From Tanytarsus gracilentus (taxonomy: Eukaryota; Arthropoda; Insecta; Diptera; Chironomidae), in the NCBI GenBank assembly GCA_038502055.1, contig JAXRKN010000038.1, positions 124,001 through 188,000 on the forward strand: a DNA stretch of 64,000 nt, written 5' to 3'. The notes beneath the pieces were generated by a model. That model saw only the letters and a program-made list of their open reading frames with translations, made no database searches and was not told the DNA's origin. Shown here piece after piece: positions 37,113-47,907 of the stretch; the first letter of the stretch is position 1; the number at the start of each line of letters is the position of its first letter. A program made the position numbers and the translations under genes.

Positions 37113-37883
37113 TTTAAGGTTGAAAGTTTGAGAGTTTTTGTAAGAATTTAACAAACGATTGCTAGAATGAGGATTTTATGTTGATATTTTTATACTTTTA
37201 ATGCCACACAGTACTTTTTTTTAGTAAAAGTTATTTTTTAACAACTCAACAACTGAACCGATCGTTTCGCTTCGAGATTAATGACTGAGAGAGAAAAGAA
37301 AAATCGCAACACGTTGTTTGCTTCCACTCGAGTGCTCAATTCTTTTTTTTACGGTTTAACCCGACCTTGAGAATTTCTTGTTGGGTTTTGTATGCGTATG
37401 AAGTTATTTAAGGAATGACATGCACAAGTTCGCAAAGATGACTATTATGCACATTTAAAATGCATTTACGGCTGATTTGGTTTTGCATGCGACTTGAGTT
37501 ACCTTAAAAGATTACGCATTAAGTTAAATGTTCTCATGATTGACACGATTTTATTTTTTGAAAAATTTATTCAATGAATTTTTTGTTTATAATTTTTTAC
37601 GCTTACTAGTGCAGTCATGACAACAAGTAACTTTACTTTGCATGTGAGTGTCTCAACACAGTCGTAGAAATATTTTTAAATTTGAAACTTTAAACGCGTG
37701 TTTCAACGAAAAAGTTGAAAAATAAATTTTTAATTGTGTTTTTCGAAATTTAAGCTTGATTTTGTGAATTCATTGAACAATTTCAGAAAAGTTTAAAATT
37801 CATGAATTTATTGAAGGTATAAAAGCTCGTGGAATTTAAAATTATCTTCAGAAATTTTGAGGATTTAAACGGTGAAGTTTAAA
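37113..37883. other. divergent intergenic region (AIFM3-like / odorant receptor)
   Basis: 770 bp between two divergent start codons. No additional exon recognised; presumably carries both promoters. Confidence 0.4.
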
Positions 37884-39606
37884 ATGGAAACTGTCTACAA
37901 AACGTGAGAGATTTTTTCCTCGATTTTATTCAACTAAATATTTTTGACTTTCAGTTTTATTGGAACGGAGATAAATCCGAAAAAACCCTATGAAGCAATT
38001 GGATTTCAAATAAAAATGTAAGGACGTTCATTGAAATCTTTCAGATTTAAATTTAATTTAAATTTAGATTAAAAGTTTTTGGAATGTGGAAACCAGAAAC
38101 GACAAATAAAAATCTACAAGCTTTCTACAAATTTTGGACATTTTTCTGTCGTGGATTTTTTCTTCACATTTACACACTCACCCAACTCTTGTACTTTAAG
38201 GATGTTGAAGATATTTCTGTAATTTATTTGAGATTTTTTATGAACACAAAAATGTTTAATAAGTGACACAATTCAGGCCGCAGCTGAAGGAATTTTTCTG
38301 TTGATGACGAACATGGCGATGCTCTACAAACTTGAGAGATTTTATCAATATCGTCATCGAATCCGAGCTGTCGCTAAAATTTTAGAGCATCCATTATTTT
38401 TGCCTAAAAACGAGGAAGAAGAAATGTAAGAAAATCCATGAAAATATTTAAAAACCTTAAATTTATTTCACAGGATCATCCGTCCAGCAATGAAGCAGTG
38501 CTTAATTTTTTGCCTTTCTCTCTTGATACCGGCCTTTATAACATGTCATTTACTAGCAGTGACGCCATTTTTCGAAGAGAACTGGAGACTTCCTTTTACA
38601 GCTTGGTATCCCTTTAACACGTCAGATAATTCTATTGTATTTTTTTCCATTTATTTTTATCAACACGTGGGAGTTTTAATTTCTGCTGCGGTAAATTTAA
38701 AATTTTTATTTAATATATCATTAGATTAATGGAATTAAATTAGGTTAATACAGCTCAGGATACGATTGCTTCATCTTTTATTGCTCACTGCAATGTACAA
38801 CTTAAAATTCTTGGGCATCAAATAAAAAAGGTTTTTAAGCATAGAACGTTTTAACCTCAAATTTTTTTTAAATTTTTGTCATTTAATTTTCTTATTCTTT
38901 TATAGATTGGTCAAAATAATCAAGAAAACAACCAAGACAATCATGAAGAAGTGGTTAAATGTGTTCAAAGACATAAATTCATTCTAAGGTTTATTAAAAA
39001 CTTCTTTAAACAACTTTTTAAAATTCATTTCTTACAGTTTTATAAAAGAACTAGAAGAAATTTTCGGTGCCTCAATTTTCGCACAATTTAGCGCTGCAGT
39101 GATGATCATTTGCATGACATTATTTTTGATGGCGAAAAAAAATAGTTTTATGGCCATGCTTCCATTCATTTCATATCTCAACACGATGAGCGTTCAAATT
39201 CTTCTCTTTTGCTGGATTGGAAATGAATTAATTTATTCGGTAAAGATATCATAAAAAATAATTTTAAATTGATTAAAAAAATTTAAATTTCTAGTCGAAA
39301 GAACTAACCTATAATGCTTTTCAAGCGAACTTTACGACATTTAATCGGAAATCGTCAAAAACTTTGCTGATGCTCATGACTAAGTAAATTTAACTCAAAA
39401 TTTTGTCATAAATTAGTAATTGACTTTTTCACAGAACTTTAAATGATGTCAAATTCATGGCTGGAAAAAATTTTCGCTTAGAATTGAGTTTACAAACTTT
39501 TTTGGATGTAAATTTATTAAAAATTTTAATATTTTTTACTAATCTCTTTATTTAGATCATTAAGGCATCATATTCATATTTTACGGTCCTTCGCAGCATC
39601 GGCTAA
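37884..39606 (+). CDS. Or: insect odorant receptor (7tm_6)
   Basis: Seven-transmembrane ligand-gated receptor subunit of olfactory neurons, working with Orco. Eleven exons: 37884-37903, 37955-38017, 38068-38218, 38277-38425, 38474-38690, 38744-38830, 38906-38988, 39038-39239, 39295-39383, 39435-39507, 39556-39606, giving 394 residues, typical for the family. All phases agree. Seen: the N-terminal ILKVFGMWKPE motif, hydrophobic spans throughout (LIFCLSLLIPAFITCHLL; AVMIICMTLFLM; VQILLFCWIGNELIY), and the conserved C-terminus with F-D-I-I-K-A-S-Y-S-Y-F-like ending (IIKASYSYFTVLRSIG). Exon 3 ends at 38218, leaving a 58-bp intron. Reading through instead gives an early stop. No orthologue assigned. 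Confidence 0.93.
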
Positions 39607-39746
39607 AAAATAAAAATAATTTTAAAAATTTTGTCTTAGCTTGCCGTGTGCACATTTTCGTGTAACTGACTGTTGTTCAAAATTTTAATTCAAAGCGTTT
39701 TCCCTTCGAAGGCTCCGAATTGTTGACGTTTTTGTTGTTTTGAGTG

Positions 39747-40289
39747 ATGACTTCAATATTAACTAAAATTGCATCGAAATCAGTAGCTGTTATTGGCATT
39801 GGATGTACACTGCATTGCTTTTTCGAATATGTTTGTGATTTTGTGGTTTGCTCGGGTGAGAATTGAGAATTATTTTAGAAATAAATTAAATAAAATTAAT
39901 TTAACTTTAAAGGAGAGTCAATGCAACCGACACTCCAGAGCGACAACATTCTGATATGCAATAAAATAGCACAGCGATTCAATAAAATCTGTAGAAACGA
40001 TATCGTCATCGCAATTCACCCAAATGCACCTTCATCGCTAATTTGCAAAAGAATTATTGGATTGGAAGGTGACACAATTATTATGAATTCAGTTTCTGAT
40101 GAACGTGAGGAGACACGTGCTTATAACGATACGCAGACAATTGTGATTAAACGTGGTTCGGCGTGGATCGAGGGAGACAATAGAATTAATAGCACTGATA
40201 GTAGAAATTATGGGACAATACCCGTCGGACTAATCAAGTCAAAAGTTGTGGCGAGAATATGGCCATTAAATGAGTTTAGAGTTTTCTGA
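39747..40289 (+). CDS. IMMP1L: mitochondrial inner membrane protease subunit 1
   Basis: Type I signal-peptidase-like serine protease that removes sorting signals from proteins in the mitochondrial intermembrane space. Exons 39747-39855 and 39913-40289, 161 residues, normal length. Seen: N-terminal membrane anchor (VAVIGIGCTLHCFF), box B CSGESMQPT with nucleophile Ser39, the second catalytic box ICKRIIGLEGD with general base Lys82, and the C-terminal IEGDNRINSTDSRNYG and GLIKSKVVARIWP boxes. All catalytic residues are present. It starts 141 bp after the stop of the odorant receptor. Confidence 0.95.
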
Positions 40290-40590
40290 ATGAATTAAAA
40301 TTATTTTCGAAGAGAAAGAGAAAATAAATGTTGAAATTATTGTTAGAAAAATTAAATTCATAATTTTTTAAGTGCATTCAAAGTTAAATCCTAGGATTTA
40401 AAATATTTTCTTTCCATAAATCCGGATGGATTAAAAATATATAAATTTTAATCCCCTCTGACCTAATTCTGAAAAAAAATTTTGGCGCCAAGTTTATCGA
40501 TTTTCCTATTTATGTGGAACGCAATTTTCTTTCTCTTGCGACAAATTTTCTTCAGTTTTTTTTTCGCATTGTGCGTGTCAAGAAGTGAAA

Positions 40591-41042
40591 ATGTGCCAAA
40601 AAATATTTTTAATTCTTTTGATAATTTTAATTGTTGGAAAATTTACATCCGGATTGAGATGCTATTTTACTAATCTTTTGTGGCCTAAGGAATGTTCGCA
40701 CGTGATTGAAGAAAAATACGGAGCAAGACCAGCGTGTCTATATGCAATAATTTATGATGGTGAAGAATGAAGTTTCAAATTATAAAATTTTAACGTTATT
40801 TTTTTAAAGAGTACAACAATCCGACAGAAATTCAAAAATGTGCCAAAGTAGGTGACAGTTTTATTTCACCCTGTGACTTTATTCGAAAAGAAGAAAGAGT
40901 CATCAAGTGTACACTTTGCGAACACGATTTCTGTAATCCTGTGAAAGGACTTGACAATGCTTCGACTTCGAACCTGAACGAACCTCTCACAATTTGGATA
41001 ATTGCCCTACTGATTGCCACCTTACACTTAATTCGATTGTAA
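40591..41042 (+). CDS. Ly6/uPAR three-finger GPI-anchored protein, copy 1
   Basis: Small secreted, probably GPI-linked protein. Exons 40591-40759 and 40810-41042, 133 residues. Signal peptide (IFLILLIILIVGKFTSG), then a cysteine-rich domain opening with LRCYF and closing with the Ly6 hallmark C-x4-C-N (CEHDFCN), and a hydrophobic C-terminal tail (IWIIALLIATLHLI) as used for GPI addition. First of four head-to-tail copies. The ATG at 40591 is preferred over the upstream in-frame GTG. In Drosophila such proteins act in septate junctions, sleep (Sleepless) and receptor trafficking. The role here is unknown. Confidence 0.85.
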
Positions 41043-41172
41043 ATTACAATTATTGAGATGTTAATTGGTGGTTATTGGTTTTATTGATTGTAAGGAAATG
41101 CTTTGATGTTTTCTAGGTAAAAAAGTGTAAATAAAAATTTTCTTGTCATTTGAACTTCGTTCTTAGATTGAA

Positions 41173-41746
41173 ATGAATCTGTTTGTGATTTTAATCACTT
41201 TTTGCGGTGTTTTTACAGTTGGTGGAGAGCTTTCATGTTATTCATGTGATAAAAATGAAAAATCTTGCGATAATATCACGTCTTTGTACATGGAGGTAAA
41301 ATTTAATTTTAAAAGCAAATTAAATTTCGAAAAATTTAAATATAAAACCCAAAGATTTAAAAATTTTACTTATTTTTAATCTACTCAGTCATGTCCAGGC
41401 CTCGCAGAAGCACAGAAAAATTCCAGCATTAAAGAATATTGTTATAAAACAATTCACAGACGTAAGCCAAAAATATTAATAACCGCAAATTTTTAAAATA
41501 TTTTTAATATTTTAAGAACGCATTAAACCTCATTACATAATCAAGAGAGGATGCACTTTCAACGGTGGTGGTGAAAATGCGTGTCAAAAACTTTTACGAA
41601 AAGAAAATCCGAAAACAAAATGTTTCTTGTGCGACACGTCAATGTGTAATGATGTCACATGTTATAAAACTAATTCCTGGATATTTTTTTCTTCAATTGC
41701 TTTAGGAATTAAAATTAAGAATTTATTTTTAAAAAAATTAATTTAA
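41173..41746 (+). CDS. Ly6/uPAR three-finger protein, copy 2
   Basis: Exons 41173-41295, 41389-41461, 41517-41746, 141 residues. Signal peptide (FVILITFCGVFTVGG), ELSCYSCD opening, ESCPG at the exon 1/2 joint, YIIKRGCTF, and closing CDTSMCND (C-x4-C-N). The tail after the domain is short, hydrophobic then Lys/Asn/Leu-rich, and less clearly a GPI signal than in the other copies. Introns fall at the same domain positions as in copy 3. Confidence 0.83.
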
Positions 41747-41974
41747 ATTTGTAAGTGCAATTATTCAAAAATATTGTTATAATTTTTCAAATACGAACGA
41801 TCTTGAACCTCGACACAGCTGGTCGTCCTTAAAATGTAAAATTTTAAATACTATGTTAACCACCAATGCAATGAATAATAAATAAGAACACATCGCGATG
41901 ATTTTTATCACACTTTGTTCGATGATTTTTTTATTTATTCTGTTTCGAGCTTTCAAGAGTGCCGCAGGACAAAA

Positions 41975-42626
41975 ATGAAAGCTTTCATTTCATTCCTTGC
42001 ACTCTCTGGATTTTTAATTGGAAAAAGTGAGTAGAATAAGTCAAAATAGTTTTCTTTAGTGATTAATTTTTTTCGATAGGTTTCGCACTTTTTTGCTATG
42101 GCTGCAATAACAAAATTTCATATCCTGCATCAGTGCCTCAAGATATTTGTGCTCAAAAAAGGGAACCTTCGCACTTGTTAAACATTGCAAGTTTAATATT
42201 ATATTTTAAACATTTTTAATTTGAGTAAATTTTAGAGCTGTCCAGAGTTGACAACAGAAGAAAAAGAAGCTGAAGTCATTCAAGCTTGTTACAAACTTGA
42301 GAAATCGAGTAAAATTTATTTTTGCTTCAATTCTTGTAAATTTTAAATTAAATCTTTTTGTAGTGTTTTATTTCGTCAATGAAACTTTTATGTACGATCG
42401 CGGATGCACCACTATGTATGGAAAATCAGATTTTTGTGCGGCACAGCGTGCAATTGATCGCGAAAAAAGATGTTACTTGTGCACTAAAGACACTTGCAAT
42501 GAGGCAAATGACATGCAGATTATCCGTGCATTAATGTTCTTTCTCGCAATCTTTATTGTGCTCTATATGAAAGAAATGAAGGAGAGAAATCATTTAAGAG
42601 ACAGCAAGCCTTTGAGGTCTTGGTAA
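41975..42626 (+). CDS. Ly6/uPAR three-finger protein, copy 3 (uses a GC-AG intron)
   Basis: Exons 41975-42026, 42080-42186, 42236-42308, 42364-42626, 164 residues. Signal peptide (AFISFLALSGFLIG), ALFCYGC opening, SCPEL, MYDRGCT and closing CTKDTCNE (C-x4-C-N), then hydrophobic RALMFFLAIFIVLYM and a charged end. With a GT donor at 42190 the second intron would throw the domain out of frame. A GC donor (GCAAGT, 42187) restores phase 0, the same phase and position as in copies 2 and 4. AATAAA polyadenylation signal at 42655. Confidence 0.8.
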
Positions 42627-42824
42627 ATTTTTTGAGGTTAATATTCTTGAAATCAATAAAGATTATCTTTGAAAGTGTCGACATGTCTTTATTTTTCTTA
42701 TCAAGCGTGTCATCATTTAATTTCCCTCAAAAAGTTCTCAAAAATAATTTGAATTTTATGTAGCATGCTATAGCAGTCGAGTTTGGAGCTTTGAAAATTC
42801 AACTGGTTGAAAATTTTATCCATC

Positions 42825-43364
42825 ATGAAATTTGTTGCTGTAATTTTGATAATTTCTGCTTTTGTCATTGGAGAAAGTGAATGCTTAATTTTAAATTTAA
42901 TTATCATCGATTTAAAAATTATTTTCTTTCAGATTCTGCTCTTTTGTGTTATACATGCTTTGGTCAGCCGCAAGAAAATTGTGCTGCTAAGAAGGATCCC
43001 CCAAATTTAGCACCATTAGTAAGCGTTTCGCTCGATAATGATTATAAAAATTATTTAACTTTTTTAGAACTGTCCTTCAACCCCCAAATTTGAATTTATT
43101 AATGGCTCGAGAGCAACCTGTTATAAAGTTCAAAAGGCAATACAGGTATCGAGAGAAAATGAAACTTTTATCTATCAACGTGGATGCACTTTATCAGGAG
43201 GGATCAAGGATTTCTGCGATGAAATATATCAACGCGACCCTGAATTGAAATGCTTTTTGTGTCATAACGATTATTGCAATAATGGCCACAACATAAGTGG
43301 ATTGAAGTTTTTGATTTTTATGTTGAGTTTTTTAGTGATTTTAAGTGTGGAAAAATATTTTTAA
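42825..43364 (+). CDS. Ly6/uPAR three-finger protein, copy 4
   Basis: Exons 42825-42876, 42933-43018, 43068-43364, 144 residues. Signal peptide (FVAVILIISAFVIGE), LLCYTCFG opening, NCPSTP at the exon joint, YQRGCTL, CFLCHNDYCNN closing signature and a hydrophobic GPI-type tail (FLIFMLSFLVILSV). It lacks the intron that interrupts copies 2 and 3 ahead of the RGCT motif. Closest relative in the cluster is copy 3 by exon-1 length (52 nt both) and layout. Confidence 0.87.
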
Positions 43365-43772
43365 ATTGCAAATTTTGTTGTTTTAAAAAGTTGTACGTTT
43401 GAAGTTTAAAAAAAAGAGAATTTTTTAATTGAAAAACAACATTTTATTAATCTTTCTTCAATAGTAAAGTGTATAAAATATTTCTGTTACATATTTTATT
43501 ATTCTGATATTTTTTTGTATTTTTAATCTAATTAATAACTTACAGAAAAAATTTAATAAAATTGACCGTTAATTATTTTGACGGAAGTTTTATGAAGTGA
43601 ATTTTACTTGATTTTTTGAGACACAGAGATGCGATTGTTTTAATTTTTGTGATAAAATAAATTAGGACGGTTAATTTTTGACAGCAAAATCTGCAACTTG
43701 ATAATTATAATGATCAAAAATAAAAGTTGAAACTTATCAAATTAGTTTCTCTATTGTCAACTCCAACATATG

Positions 43773-44898
43773 CTACCAAACGAGTGGAACAGAATTATGC
43801 TTATGGAATCCAATTTGGAAGTTCGTATCTTGATAATTTCTCTTCAATTGATCCTCAAAAAGAGCATTAAAAATTGAAAAGTCGATTGTAAAATTGCAAC
43901 TTATATTTTTCGCCTCGTCAATGGACAATTCTTCCTCATTAATAAAGGTACATTCAGTCTGACTGGGTTTTAAGTCGTTGGAGATCATCACATTTGGCAA
44001 TAAGGCAGTAACGTTTTCACATGCTGTCGTAATCGTGGGGGTGGAAGTAAGTGGTGTTGGAATGCTGGTAACAACGATACACGAAAGGGCAATTGTAAGG
44101 ACACTACACACATACGAGAACATAAGAATTGTTGTATAATTAAGAATTTTCTTGGCTATATCGAGCGTCGGCATGTTCAACTCAAGTTCCGTGTATGTGA
44201 ACCAATTCCGCGCCAAACCTTCTTTCATTGCTAAAAGTCTTTCTACCGTCCTCAATTTCTCATAAAATTCATTCTGGCTAACGAGCAAATTCCACTGTAT
44301 TGCATTAAGAAATTGAACTTCCAGTTGCTTAAGTCGCTCCACAGTCACATCACCAGATTCTTCAGCCCAGCTACTTAAATAGACATCCATTTCGTCGTAA
44401 TCGCTATAAAATTTAGCCGAAACCATCTTTTTGGGTAAGAGAGATAGGTGAAAGTTATTGCATATTCGCACTTGTGTCTTAAAGTTCATTCAACCTTACT
44501 TACCAAGGTAACGAGTAATAATTCAGATGGCGTAATTAATCGACAATAAGCGGGATCAGATTTAATTAATCTATCAAGGTATATCATGGATAAAATCAAC
44601 GAGCAGGGAGTTTGATCACGAAATTTTGACAAAGTCGGAAGGTCGATCCGTTTTAAATCATATCCTCTATGTGTATCGTTAAATCCCGTAATCACATGTC
44701 GAGCTAGTGGCTGTGAAATCATTCGATTGGGATTTGAAGGACCATAATAAAGAGTTTTCTTAATTCTTTTGAAAAACTCGTGTTGCCCTAAAGCCTGATT
44801 AAATACAAAGTAATGTTATTGCGCGATAAAGAATGAATGAATCATTGACTGACCTTGTTAGGATTCTTTGCGGTTTGGCTTGAGAAGAGGCAAACCAT
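43773..44898 (-). CDS. CNPPD1: CNPPD1 (cyclin/PHO80-domain membrane protein)
   Basis: Conserved metazoan protein with a PHO80-type cyclin fold and a membrane span; its function is poorly known. Exons 44898-44854, 44794-44504, 44426-43773, 329 residues. Seen: LYYG near the N-terminus (as in vertebrate CNPPD1), cyclin helices including PCSLILSMIYLDRLIKSDPAYC and TPSELLLVTLMVSAKFYSD, QFLNAIQWNLLVSQNEFYE, WFTYTEL, then a hydrophobic span (ILMFSYVCSVLTIALSCIVV) and a Ser/Thr/Asn-rich tail. The exon 2/3 joint falls inside the conserved cyclin helix and restores it exactly. Confidence 0.88.
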
Positions 44899-45326
44899 TT
44901 TCTAAAACCCTTTACGTTTATCGATGAATAATTTAATGTATCTGAAGAAGAATTTGGAAGTTTTATTAAACTTCGAGAAAAATTTTCTCAAACACGAAAG
45001 AGCTTTATTTTTTTTAGCTGAATTCTTTACAAGGCTGGGACACTCTGAAAAATTTGTCAAGTTCATAAAGTAAATTTGCTGATTTTAAATAATTTGACTT
45101 TGTTTTATTTAACTTTCCAATCTAAAACTAAACTCGAATATTTTAATTATTTGCAAATTTTGATCTCTCGTCTAGCCCTTCAATTTAGTGGTTTCTGAAC
45201 AAAATAATTTCAAATTTTTAAAAAACGTTAACAATTCACCACAAATAAATGAAAACAATCTGGTGAAATTATTTTCAAAGTTTAATTTAATTATTAATTG
45301 TGATTTAAAGCGTTAATTCAGACAGG
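44899..45326. other. divergent intergenic region
   Basis: About 430 bp of AT-rich sequence between the CNPPD1 and RBR start codons; nothing recognised beyond presumed promoters. Confidence 0.4.
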
Positions 45327-46785
45327 ATGGAAAGAAATTATCGAATACTTGAGGAATCTGCCGTCAAGGACATGATGAAGGAAATTATTGACAAGGCTAA
45401 AGCTATAACAAACGTAAATATTGCAATTTTGTTTACTTTTATTATTCGTGTTAAAAAATATATTTCGCAGTTTTCTACTGTAACTATTCGAGCATTTTTG
45501 AAACAACTAAACTGGGAAGTTGGACGCTTTTTCGAGGAGTTTACTGAAGACTATGACAACTTTTTTAGAAAATATAAAATTTTTGACCGAGATGTAATTG
45601 CGACAGATCTTAAAACAGAAAATTGTGAGATTTGCTTTGACACTGCCGATTTTGCAGTCGGATGTCGTCATCATCTCTGTGAATCGTGTCTCGCGTCATA
45701 TTTGACTTTAAAAATCAATGATGAAATGGACTCGGATGTCATAAAATGCCCTGGATTTAAATGTAATTTTCTTATAGATGACGGGCTCATCAAACAACTG
45801 ATGACTGCCGAACTGTACAAAAAATACCAAAGAAGAATTATCGAAAATTTTATTTCGAGACATTTGAAGCTGCAAAGGTGTCCTGGCGTTGACTGCAATT
45901 TTATCATCCTGTTGCTTGATTCAAAATTTCCCTCGTCAATTGTTTGCTTGTGTGGACATGAATTTTGCTTTCATTGCGATTTTGAAACTTCTCACAGCCC
46001 ACTCCCTTGCAAAATGATTAAAGAATGGATGGCCCTTCTTCTGCGATTCGGCAAGACACCTGCAAGTACTGAGTGGATTCAGAAAAATACAAAGCCTTGT
46101 CCGAAGTGCAATAGGCCAATTTTAAAATATACAGGCTGTGATCACATGAATTGCACTCAATGCGGTTTAAGGTTCAACTGGTCAAGCGTTTCGACTCACA
46201 AGTCTAAAACTCCTTTTTTCGTGCCATCCGAAGCCCAAAATGTTGAATTTAAAATTCCTGAGAAACGCCAAAAATTGAGTAAAAAGGAAGAAATTTATGA
46301 TCTCCAGAAAATAGACACATGTACGACAAAATATGTAGCAGCACTCACTGTTTATCGCGAGAATCCTCCAAAGGAATGCGACTCAGATATGGAAGTAATG
46401 GGCGCAATAAAAGCACTAAAAAAGTGCAATCACTTGTTAATTGTCTCGGCTATACTTGAGTTCTTTACAAAGGATGAAAAGCTCGTCTTCTTTATGTATC
46501 ACGAATATGAACTTCAACAACGTGCAATGGAGCTAGAGAAAGCTGTACAAACAAAACTAAAAACGGCGGTAAAGGTGAAGAAATGGAAACGAAAGGATAA
46601 ATCAGAAGTGACCAAGCCGGTGAACATGAATGATCTCTTGATGTAAGAACTAAAAAATTTAAGATGTTGAAAATTAATTTTTATTAACCTTAAAATTTTG
46701 ATTTTTTAGAAAATGTCGCACTGAGTTTGATGTTTTGTCTAAAATGGTCAACGAAATTTCAGTTCAGGAAGGTTGGGGTTGCTGA
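45327..46785 (+). CDS. Ariadne-like RBR E3 ubiquitin ligase, reduced RING2
   Basis: RING-between-RING ubiquitin ligase. Exons 45327-46642 and 46710-46785, 463 residues. Seen: divergent N-terminus, RING1 (Cys100 CEICF...CRHHLCESC, then CPGFKC), IBR (CPGVDC...CLCGHEFCFHC), and RING2 (CPKCNRPILKYTGCDHMNC-TQC) with the predicted catalytic Cys271 in GCDHM. Then comes an Ariadne-type C-terminal helical region (YRENPP..., MGAIKALKKCNHLL, EYELQQRAMELE). Odd: the usual FCW after RING2 reads FNW (Asn284), and the following zinc-binding Cys pair is missing, so RING2 may hold only one zinc. Almost the whole coding region is in one exon, unlike most neighbours. It may be a retrocopy-derived paralogue; this is inference. 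Confidence 0.88.
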
Positions 46786-46907
46786 ACTTTGTGTCAATTT
46801 ATAGAATTGAAATAAATCTATCAATTGTGTCACGAAAGTATTTTCAGTGAAAATAAAAACGTTAACGATACTTTAAAAACTTTTTATTCTTCTTCGAGCT
46901 TTGTTAA

Positions 46908-46970
46908 TGATTCATTTATAAAATAAAATCTTTTAAAATGCCGCCTTAATTTTATTATTTTACGTGATAA
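46908..46970. repeat. 63-bp direct repeat, left copy
   Basis: Identical over 63 bp to 54775-54837, same orientation (core 'aaaatgccgccttaatttta'). The flanks on both sides differ. It bounds the left side of a 7.8-kb repeat-rich block, 122 bp after the stop of the RBR gene. Confidence 0.95.
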
Positions 46971-47093
46971 TTAAAAGTTAATTAAACTAAGAGAAAATTG
47001 AGAAATATTAAAATTCACCTGTAAAAAAAACGCGCCAAATTTTATTTTTCCTCATTCAAGTTTCGACATCCAAGCAAATAAGACGTGTCACAG

Positions 47094-47515
47094 ATGGCTC
47101 CAAGAAAAATATTAAAAAAAGAAAGATTTCAAGTTTGTGGCAAACTAGTGATCAATATAGCAGAACATGCATTTTTACACTTATCTAAAGAAGAGCAAAT
47201 CGCTAAAGGACATCAATGCAGCACCTGCTTAAAATGCTTCCATGCAAAATGTGGTAAGAAAAGATGCGAGGCAGGACATACGGTAGTTCACTGCAAATTT
47301 TTTGCGAAAGTCATGCGAAAAACAAGCTTATATAGGCATGTAAAAGAAAATCATAGCTCTGCAGCACGCACGGACACGGACACGAGAACACTGATATTTT
47401 TCAATGTGACAACTGTGGGATGACTACAAAATTTAAAAAAAAATTAGAACGCCATGTGCCAAGATGCTGTAAGAATCAGCAATTCAGCAATCTCTGTGAG
47501 ATAATTTATTGTTTT
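47094..47515 (+). pseudogene. decayed C2H2 zinc-finger gene
   Basis: From the ATG at 47094 an open frame runs 109 codons to 47423 with finger-like segments: HQCSTCLKCFHAKC; then VHCKFFAKVMRKTSLYRHVKENH, which has the C2H2 spacing but the second Cys replaced by Phe. After that the frame shifts. The next finger (FQCDNCGMTTKFKKKLERHV, from about 47397) continues in another frame to a stop near 47517. The frameshift and the lost ligand suggest decay. An unrecognised intron is possible but no good splice pair was found. Confidence 0.5.
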
Positions 47516-47713
47516 TAAAATATTATCTTTTTCTAAATGTATGTTTTTGTCACACCTTTAATAAGCAACAATAAATAACGTGGGTGTATTATTTTGGGGG
47601 TAGCGTTTAAGTTTTAAAACGTTACTCTAGCGCTCTCGTCTTAAAAAAAAAAGAAGGGGTAAGTATAAACTAAAGTTTAATACATAAGTTTAATTTTTTT
47701 TTCATTCGTCAGA

Positions 47714-47868
47714 CGTGTAAAAAGCACAAAAATCTGCCACGAGTGCGACAAGGTATTTTTGTGCAGAACCACCAGAGACGTCCACTATCTCCTCACTCAC
47801 GCTCACATTTCCATCTCACGTGACGTCTTTGCCGAACTATTAGAGATGATTACGTATCGTATCGTAAG
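47714..47868 (+). pseudogene. isolated C2H2 zinc-finger exon
   Basis: Bounded by a good acceptor (cattcgtcag) and donor (GTAAGT). One frame reads a complete finger KICHECDKVFLCRTTRDVHYL followed by LTH (C-x2-C-x12-H-x4-H). A possible untranslated leader with its own donor ends near 47655. No ATG precedes the finger, and the next exon is not identifiable with certainty because a repeat copy begins 40 bp downstream. Probably a remnant of a multi-finger gene. Confidence 0.45.
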
Positions 47869-47907
47869 TGAAATTATTTTTTATGATTGTTAAAAAAAAT
47901 AATTTTA

